NCBI GenBank assembly: GCA_031260455.1 | Contig: JAIRJW010000036.1 | Location: 1 to 37,995 of the forward strand | Direction: 5' to 3' | Source of the DNA: Fluviicola sp. | GTDB lineage: Bacteria > Bacteroidota > Bacteroidia > Flavobacteriales_D > Crocinitomicaceae | DNA: 37,995 bases | Shown here: positions 33,254-37,995 of the stretch, piece after piece | Layout of the letters: every line of letters starts with the position of its first letter | Numbering within the stretch: position 1 is the first letter of the stretch | Program-made: the position numbers and the translations under genes | The notes under the pieces: model-generated | What the model was told of the DNA's origin: nothing | Seen by the model: only the letters and a program-made list of their open reading frames with translations | Databases searched by the model: none

Positions 33254-34357
33254 TTAGTGTATTAGTTGAAACCGCTTTCCAGGAAGGGCACGAACCAGGC
33301 CTTTGAATTCAAGGTTTAGGAGATCGCCGGTAACTTCACTGACTGTGAGTGATGCCAGGTAACCAATGGTATCTAATGTCAGTTCCGGTTTGGTATGCAT
33401 CACAGACATAATTTTTTCTTCACGCTGATTGAGATTTGCGAATAGTGAGCGCTGCCTGTTGCGGTTTGGCTCTTCGGGTTGCCAGTTCATAGATTCGACA
33501 AGATCAGAAGAATTTCTGATTAAAGCCGCCTGGTTTTTTCGGATCAGGCTTAAACATCCTGTGGAGTAAGGTCGTGAAATATCGCCTGGAAAGGCAAAAA
33601 CATCCCGGTTGTAATCGGCTGCTAAGTTTGCCGTAATCAGCGATCCGCCTTTTTCACCGCTTTCTACCACAATGGTTGCATCTGTCAATCCTGCTACAAT
33701 CCGGTTTCTCATTGGGAAATGAGCGGGCTCTGGTTTTTGAGTGGGAATGAATTCACTGATAATTCCTCCTGTTTCGAGCATGCGATCGGCGATTTTACGG
33801 TGCTCCCGCGGATACATTTTAGACAGGCCGTGACCCAGAACTCCCCATGTGGGAAGATTGAATTTCAGAGCTTCCAGGTGGGCGCAAACATCTATTCCGT
33901 AAGCCATTCCGCTCACAATGGTAACTTCGTGCCCCGCCAGGCCTTCAATCAATTCATGTGTAAGTGCTTTTCCATAATCGGTTGCGTGGCGGGTGCCCAC
34001 CACTGAAATCGTTTTTTCGGGATTCCAGTTGATATTTCCTTTGCTGTAAAGTAACAAAGGCGCATCGGCACACTGTTTCAACCTGCTGGGGTAGCCTTTC
34101 TCGGTAAAGAAAACGGTTTTTGCACCAATCCGGTCCAGCTCCTGAACAACTTTATCTGCCTCAGCCAGGGCACTTAAACGTTGTTTAAAAGAAACAAAAT
34201 CGGAGGGAATTCCGGGAATCTTTGCGAGATTTAAGTGTTTCTCTGCAAAAAATGTTTCTAAGTCGTTGAAGTGTGAAACAATGGTGCGGGCTCTTCGGCT
34301 TCCGATGCCACTTAAAAAGGTAAGTGCAATTTGATGATGGATAGTTTTGAAATTCAA
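33254..34357 (-). CDS. dprA: DNA-processing protein DprA (DNA-protecting protein)
   Basis: Loads RecA on incoming single-stranded DNA during transformation (367 residues from the chosen start, family-typical). N-terminal helix-hairpin region (IALTFLSGIGSRRARTIV); Rossmann fold with ISVVGTRHATDYGK, VSGMAYGIDVCAHLEAL, GVLGHGLSKMYPREH and FPMRNRIVAGLTDATIVVESGEKGGSLITA; C-terminal winged helix (about 305-367). I propose the TTG at 34355-34357 (NFKTIHHQIALTFLSGIG) as start. The frame continues 44 codons upstream, but that stretch reads through the divergent TonB-receptor signal peptide region and resembles no DprA. No ATG is available near the fold, so the start is uncertain. Confidence 0.9.
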   Translation of the reverse strand: MNFKTIHHQIALTFLSGIGSRRARTIVSHFNDLETFFAEKHLNLAKIPGIPSDFVSFKQRLSALAEADKVVQELDRIGAKTVFFTEKGYPSRLKQCADAPLLLYSKGNINWNPEKTISVVGTRHATDYGKALTHELIEGLAGHEVTIVSGMAYGIDVCAHLEALKFNLPTWGVLGHGLSKMYPREHRKIADRMLETGGIISEFIPTQKPEPAHFPMRNRIVAGLTDATIVVESGEKGGSLITANLAADYNRDVFAFPGDISRPYSTGCLSLIRKNQAALIRNSSDLVESMNWQPEEPNRNRQRSLFANLNQREEKIMSVMHTKPELTLDTIGYLASLTVSEVTGDLLNLEFKGLVRALPGKRFQLIH

Positions 34358-34373
34358 TTTTTTGGTACTTTGG
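34347..34373 (+). promoter_or_regulatory. likely promoter of the TonB-dependent receptor
   Basis: TTG (34347-34349) and TACTTTGG (34366-34373, one mismatch to TAnnTTTG) are 16 bp apart, with the ATG 27 bp beyond. The site overlaps the proposed start of the divergent dprA, so the two genes probably share regulatory DNA. Confidence 0.45.
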
Positions 34374-34400
34374 TCTCCTGAATTTACAAAATACGCCTGT

Positions 34401-36743
34401 ATGAAACAAGTGTTGCTACTACTTTTTTTCCTCCCCCAATATCTTTTTTCGCAAGAGCTGTCCGGGGTAGTGCGTGACGGTGAAACCAACGAAATAATTC
34501 CTTTTGCACGAATCAGGATAATGGGTGGAATGCAAACACAATCTAATGAGAATGGCGAATTTTCACTCCCGGTGGATGTGTTTCCGGTTAAGTGTATTGT
34601 TTCAGCAGCAGATTATTATACAGACACTATTTTGGTGAGTAATCCCCGGATTGAAATTCGTTTAAAACCGCTGGTTTCAGTAAAGGAATTGGGTCCGGTG
34701 GTAGTTGCGGCTTCCCGCAGACAACAATTAGTAGAAGAGTTGGCGGTTTCGCTGGATATTATCAAGCCGGAATTGATTGCCAATAAGGGAATTATGGATC
34801 TGGAGCAGGCTGTAGATCAGGTTCCTGGAGCATATGCGATGGATGGACAGGTAAGTATTCGGGGTGGAAGCGGATTTACATACGGAGCGGGAAGCCGCGT
34901 TCTGGTTTTGTGGAATGAAATTCCGTTGCTCTCAGCAGATGTGGCGGATGCAAAATGGAATGCCATTCCGATTGAAAATGTGCAGCAGATTGAAGTAATT
35001 AAAGGAGCGTCTTCTGTCCTTTACGGATCCGGAGCTCTGAACGGAATGATTTCACTGATTGAGCGCGAACCAACAGAAAAAACCAGCCTGAATGTACAGG
35101 TTCAGGGAGGGGTTTATGACAATCCGAAACGATCAACCCTGAAATGGTGGTCCAAAAATCCGCAGTTTTACCAGGGAGATCTAACCTTTGCCAAACAATT
35201 TGGGCGTTTTGGACTCACTTTGGGTGCTTACGGTTACACTAATGATGGTTACCGCCAGGGAGAAACGGAGGGCCGTGGAAGATTTAACGGGACGATCAGT
35301 TACCGCCCGAAAAACATCAAAAACTTCAAAGCTTCCCTGGGTTGGAATGCACAGTTGCAAAAAACCGGGAATTTCATCATCTGGCAGAGCGATACTTTTG
35401 CTTATCAGCCTTATGGGGGGGCAGACACCAGTTTACCGGGTTCCAGCCTTACATATAATCGCGGAGTTCGCGTGTCGGTTGATCCGACGGTAAAATACAT
35501 CGACAAATTCGGAAACAAACACCAATTGCGGGGGCGCTTGTATTTTGTGGATAATAAAAACTTCACAAACTTATCTCAAAGCTCCAAATCGGAAATGTGG
35601 TACGGAGATTATCAGTTTCAGCGTGGTTGGAACAGCAATTCCTGGGTACTGACAACCGGGGTGACCGCCATTGCTAATGAAGTCAGGTCATATTTATTTG
35701 GAGACCACAGCTCGCTGAATAGCGCTTTGTACCTGCAGGGCGAGAAAAACTGGGAAAAACTGAACATTGTTTTGGGAGTTCGAGGAGAATATTTCCAACA
35801 GGATGGAATTCGCGGAGATTCGGATTATTACTTCGGAAAAGATTCTGCCAAAAAAATCCCAATCCGGCCGGTTATCCGGTCCGGAATTCATTATGCGATA
35901 GCAAAACACACCCATTTACGCGCATCCTTTGGACAAGGAGTGCGCTATCCGAGCATTGCCGAACGCTACACCACCACTTCAGTTGGCGGATTGGTCATTT
36001 TCCCGAATCCGCAATTGAAACCAGAAATGGGCTGGGCGGCGGAAATCGGGGTGAAGCAGGGAGTTAAAATCGGGAAGTGGAGAGGATTTGTGGATGTGGC
36101 CGGGTTTATCAATCACTATGATAACATGATGGAATTTACCTTCGGAAACTATAAGCCAGATTCAATCCCGTTTAATTTCTTTGATCCGAATGCTTCGGGG
36201 TACTACAAAAAATGGCTTGGATTCCGGGCACAAAATGCCGAATCTGCCGAAATTACCGGTGCTGAAATTTCTGTTTCCGGCGAAGGAAAAATCGGACCGG
36301 TCTCCATACTTGCCTTGTTGGGTTATACCTATATGAATCCGGTTTCAAAAAACCGGGATTCGACATACCGCACAACCTTTTCCGACACATCTGCGAATAT
36401 GCTGAAATATCGCTTTAAACATTTGGCAAAAGCAGATATCCAGCTCGAATACAAAGGAATCAGCATTGGGGGATCCATGCGCATGAACAGCTATATGCAA
36501 AATATTGATGCGATTTTTGAAAATGGCGTTTTGGGTCAGCAGATTTTGCCCGGACTGAAAACATACCGTGCAGAACACAAAGGAATCACAGTAGTTTTTG
36601 ACATGCGGATTGGTTATACTTACCGGGAAAAATACAAGGTTGCGTTTATTGTGAATAACCTTGCCAATGCCGAATACATGACACGCCCGGGAGATGTGCA
36701 GGCTCCGAGAAGCTTTATGCTGCAATTATCGTATAAAATTTAG
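34401..36743 (+). CDS. TonB-dependent outer-membrane receptor with CarboxypepD_reg-like N-terminal domain
   Basis: A 780-residue outer-membrane transporter. Signal peptide 1-18 (MKQVLLLLFFLPQYLFSQ). A carboxypeptidase-regulatory-like beta domain follows (about 19-95: LSGVVRDGETNEIIPFARIRI). The plug domain (about 110-230) contains VDQVPGAYAMDGQVSIRGGSGF and VIKGASSVLYGSGALNGMI. A beta-barrel fills the rest and ends in the typical RSFMLQLSYKI strand. The cargo cannot be told: no SusD partner is adjacent, and the size and plug style resemble siderophore, cobalamin or metal receptors rather than SusC glycan importers. Start ATG at 34401, not the upstream in-frame GTG/TTG codons, because the signal peptide begins there. 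Confidence 0.93.
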   Translation: MKQVLLLLFFLPQYLFSQELSGVVRDGETNEIIPFARIRIMGGMQTQSNENGEFSLPVDVFPVKCIVSAADYYTDTILVSNPRIEIRLKPLVSVKELGPVVVAASRRQQLVEELAVSLDIIKPELIANKGIMDLEQAVDQVPGAYAMDGQVSIRGGSGFTYGAGSRVLVLWNEIPLLSADVADAKWNAIPIENVQQIEVIKGASSVLYGSGALNGMISLIEREPTEKTSLNVQVQGGVYDNPKRSTLKWWSKNPQFYQGDLTFAKQFGRFGLTLGAYGYTNDGYRQGETEGRGRFNGTISYRPKNIKNFKASLGWNAQLQKTGNFIIWQSDTFAYQPYGGADTSLPGSSLTYNRGVRVSVDPTVKYIDKFGNKHQLRGRLYFVDNKNFTNLSQSSKSEMWYGDYQFQRGWNSNSWVLTTGVTAIANEVRSYLFGDHSSLNSALYLQGEKNWEKLNIVLGVRGEYFQQDGIRGDSDYYFGKDSAKKIPIRPVIRSGIHYAIAKHTHLRASFGQGVRYPSIAERYTTTSVGGLVIFPNPQLKPEMGWAAEIGVKQGVKIGKWRGFVDVAGFINHYDNMMEFTFGNYKPDSIPFNFFDPNASGYYKKWLGFRAQNAESAEITGAEISVSGEGKIGPVSILALLGYTYMNPVSKNRDSTYRTTFSDTSANMLKYRFKHLAKADIQLEYKGISIGGSMRMNSYMQNIDAIFENGVLGQQILPGLKTYRAEHKGITVVFDMRIGYTYREKYKVAFIVNNLANAEYMTRPGDVQAPRSFMLQLSYKI

Positions 36744-37143
36744 GATAAAAACCATGTAGTCCGGAAATATCATTTGTGACGATAAACAAGAATTCTCATA
36801 ACAGACTTAATTGCACCTTATTTTCACAGGTTCGTATAATTTCGAGGTCACCTGTGACTGCTTCGGTTTTTGCATCCCCACAGCGATGAAAATTGTTCTA
36901 AAAGGCTCCCTTTTCAGGAAAAAACAGATGAGGCATGTAATCACCTCATTTGGCGAAAACGTAATTCCGCAATTTTACGAACATGTGCAATCAGCTCCGG
37001 TGCAAACCGGAATAAGAAATTCCCTGGTAAATGCACCAGGTCATTCATAAAAACTCCGAAACCACCCGCAGAAGCTCATCACTCGTTAAGCTGGAACAGG
37101 TTATAATAATGCCAGTGATTTCAACCGGTAGTATACGATGAAA
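36744..37143. other. 400-bp gene-free region with three stem-loops
   Basis: No convincing gene. Three inverted repeats follow each other: ATGAGG/CCTCAT (36928-36949), CGTAA/TTACG within the repeat described separately (36959-36979), and TCCGGT-GCAA-ACCGGA (36996-37011), a 6-bp stem with a GNRA-type loop. Small ORFs here (for example 36811-37050) lack any recognisable domain or start context. Confidence 0.5.
36959..36979. repeat. near-palindromic intergenic repeat, copy 2
   Basis: Identical at 20 of 21 positions to 13891-13911; the core is CGTAATTCCGCAAT followed by TTTACG. The single difference (T36974 against A13906) shortens the dyad here to CGTAA/TTACG. Flanking sequence is unrelated between the two copies. 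Confidence 0.6.
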
Positions 37144-37500
37144 CTAGCTTATTTTTAACAAACTCTTCAACAATGCAATTTCTTCCTCCTTGGCGGCAAT
37201 GAGCTTTTCATAAACTTCCCGGTTTTCAGAATACCAGTTTTCCACTTTTTGCAGGGAAATGGCTGTACCAGGATTATTATGTATTTCCTGGTGAAAAGAC
37301 GGTGGTTCCGGGTCCAGAAGCTCGGCGAGCTTCATTTCTAAAATTTCCGCAATTTTCTGCAAGCGGTCAACTGTTAATTTTGTTTCTCCCCGTTCGATCT
37401 TGGTATAAGCTGTTTGGGAAATACCCAGGTTTACAGCCATTGCTTCATGGGAAATGCCTTTGTTTTTCCGTGCTGTCCGGATATTTTCAATCACAGTCAT
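37144..37500 (-). CDS. XRE-family transcriptional regulator with C-terminal coiled coil
   Basis: A 118-residue regulator. The helix-turn-helix at about 6-60 has ISHEAMAVNLGISQTAYTKIERGETKLTVDRLQKIAEIL, an almost textbook XRE domain. Residues 85-118 (WYSENREVYEKLIAAKEEEIALLKSLLK) form a probable leucine-zipper-like dimerisation helix. No toxin or metabolic partner gene is adjacent. It is divergent from a secreted-protein gene, and two direct repeats lie in the shared 115-bp gap, so it may control that gene and itself. Start ATG at 37498-37500. Confidence 0.9.
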   Translation of the reverse strand: MTVIENIRTARKNKGISHEAMAVNLGISQTAYTKIERGETKLTVDRLQKIAEILEMKLAELLDPEPPSFHQEIHNNPGTAISLQKVENWYSENREVYEKLIAAKEEEIALLKSLLKIS

Positions 37501-37526
37501 ATCAAAAAGTGTTTATTTGTTTCGTA

Positions 37527-37558
37527 AAAGTAATGATTTATTCCTAAAAGTAATGAGC
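37527..37558. promoter_or_regulatory. direct repeats, possible XRE operator
   Basis: TAAAAGTAATGA occurs at 37527-37538 and again at 37547-37558, exactly 20 bp apart (about two helical turns), between the divergent xre gene and the secreted-protein gene. The first copy is 26 bp from the xre start. Phasing suits two regulator dimers on one face. Confidence 0.5.
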
Positions 37559-37615
37559 CCTTTAAAAACCGGGCCTTACTTTCATACCTAATTAATTTCT
37601 AATAATAAAAAAACT

Positions 37616-37995
37616 ATGAGAAAACTTTTATTTTTTGCAGCCTGCGGCTTGTCCTTCGGGCTGAATGCTCAAAGCCCGGGTGTGTCATCCATCCTCCGGC
37701 CATCAAGATCCAGTGGTTACATCTATTGGGAAGAAGTATCCGGAGTGAACTTTAAAGTCAACGTGTACCGCTTGCAAAACAGCCGCTTTCAATTGATTTC
37801 TTCCGATGGAACGAAAAACCATTACTTCCGGTTTAACAGCGCACAGCTGCTGTCTTCCGATTTATTTTACACCATTGCAGTGTATGATCCAACGGGTACT
37901 TTGGTGAGTGAAGGCGAGCCTGCGGCCATCAATCCGGACCTGCTTCCTCCTTCATCTGTTTGTTTCATGGATTGCAATGGCCTGCGCGAATCGTA
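37616..37995 (+). CDS. Secreted protein of unknown function, N-terminal part
   Basis: An open frame from the ATG at 37616 runs off the right end of the window after 126 codons. It begins MRKLLFFAACGLSFGLNAQ, a clear signal peptide with cleavage expected after Ala18 or Gln19. The following SGYIYWEEVSGVNFKVNVYRLQ and LFYTIAVYDPTGTLVSEGEP look like beta strands of a fibronectin-III-like fold, but I do not recognise the family. In this kind of organism such proteins often end in a T9SS sorting domain, which would lie outside the window. Divergent from the XRE regulator. Confidence 0.8.
   Translation, partial: MRKLLFFAACGLSFGLNAQSPGVSSILRPSRSSGYIYWEEVSGVNFKVNVYRLQNSRFQLISSDGTKNHYFRFNSAQLLSSDLFYTIAVYDPTGTLVSEGEPAAINPDLLPPSSVCFMDCNGLRES

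Noticed and set aside
34358..34489. Longer dprA reading frame
   Set aside because: The added 44 residues are the antisense of the TonB-receptor signal peptide and promoter and resemble no DprA.
35546..35554. Perfect DnaA box TGTGGATAA
   Set aside because: Inside the TonB receptor coding region (Val-Asp-Asn codons), single and without other boxes; taken as chance.
36811..37050. Plus-strand ORF of 79 codons in the gap before the XRE gene
   Set aside because: Cysteine-rich composition unlike its neighbours, no domain, no promoter; it spans the stem-loops.

Overview
The window reads as chromosomal DNA of a Bacteroidota bacterium, most likely Flavobacteriales near Fluviicola/Crocinitomicaceae. 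This is inferred from gene content, not from a search. The supporting signs are TAnnTTTG -7 promoter boxes with short leaders in front of many genes, a gliding/T9SS-type C-terminal domain (CHU_C-like), a DUF4175 coiled-coil membrane protein, a two-component-type beta-propeller with Y_Y_Y domain, a TonB receptor with carboxypeptidase-like N-terminus, and the DUF4175-RsbW-ybeY-mnmG order.

Layout. 1-4776 (minus): a four-gene run, DUF4175 protein, RsbW-like ATPase, ybeY, mnmG (cut by the left edge). Two parS-like palindromes lie at the ybeY/mnmG junction. 4994-7050 (plus): gltX-folB, tRNA-Cys and a strong terminator. 7115-11824: ECF sigma factor with a membrane anti-sigma-like protein carrying a CHU_C-like domain, a secreted thioredoxin-fold protein, an M28 peptidase and rpiB. 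11825-12483 is a 659-bp AT-rich gene-free stretch with a DnaA-box cluster. 12484-17189: an orphan LytTR response regulator, a GNAT acetyltransferase, RNase R and ferritin. A 216-bp MITE with TAA target duplications sits in the rnr leader. 17248-21150 encodes a 1300-residue receptor with propeller, Y_Y_Y, membrane helix, class III cyclase and an HD domain with a phosphodiesterase-like H-x3-H/HD/D pattern. 21228-26626: universal stress protein, GH3-family adenylating enzyme, EamA transporter, a small HTH regulator and class I fructose-1,6-bisphosphatase. 26860-34357: mfd, an autoinhibited Fic protein behind tandem operator-like repeats, an orphan BlaI-type repressor, a periplasmic C1 peptidase and dprA. 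34401-37995: TonB receptor, XRE regulator and a truncated secreted protein.

Most genes are housekeeping (tRNA modification and charging, folate, RNA decay, repair, gluconeogenesis). The most interesting items are the cyclase-HD fusion, which may make and break cAMP in one polypeptide; the MITE that separates rnr from its -7 box; the parS pair together with the DnaA-box region, which suggest an origin-proximal location; and the operator repeats in front of fic. No CRISPR array, complete IS, rRNA or prophage was seen.
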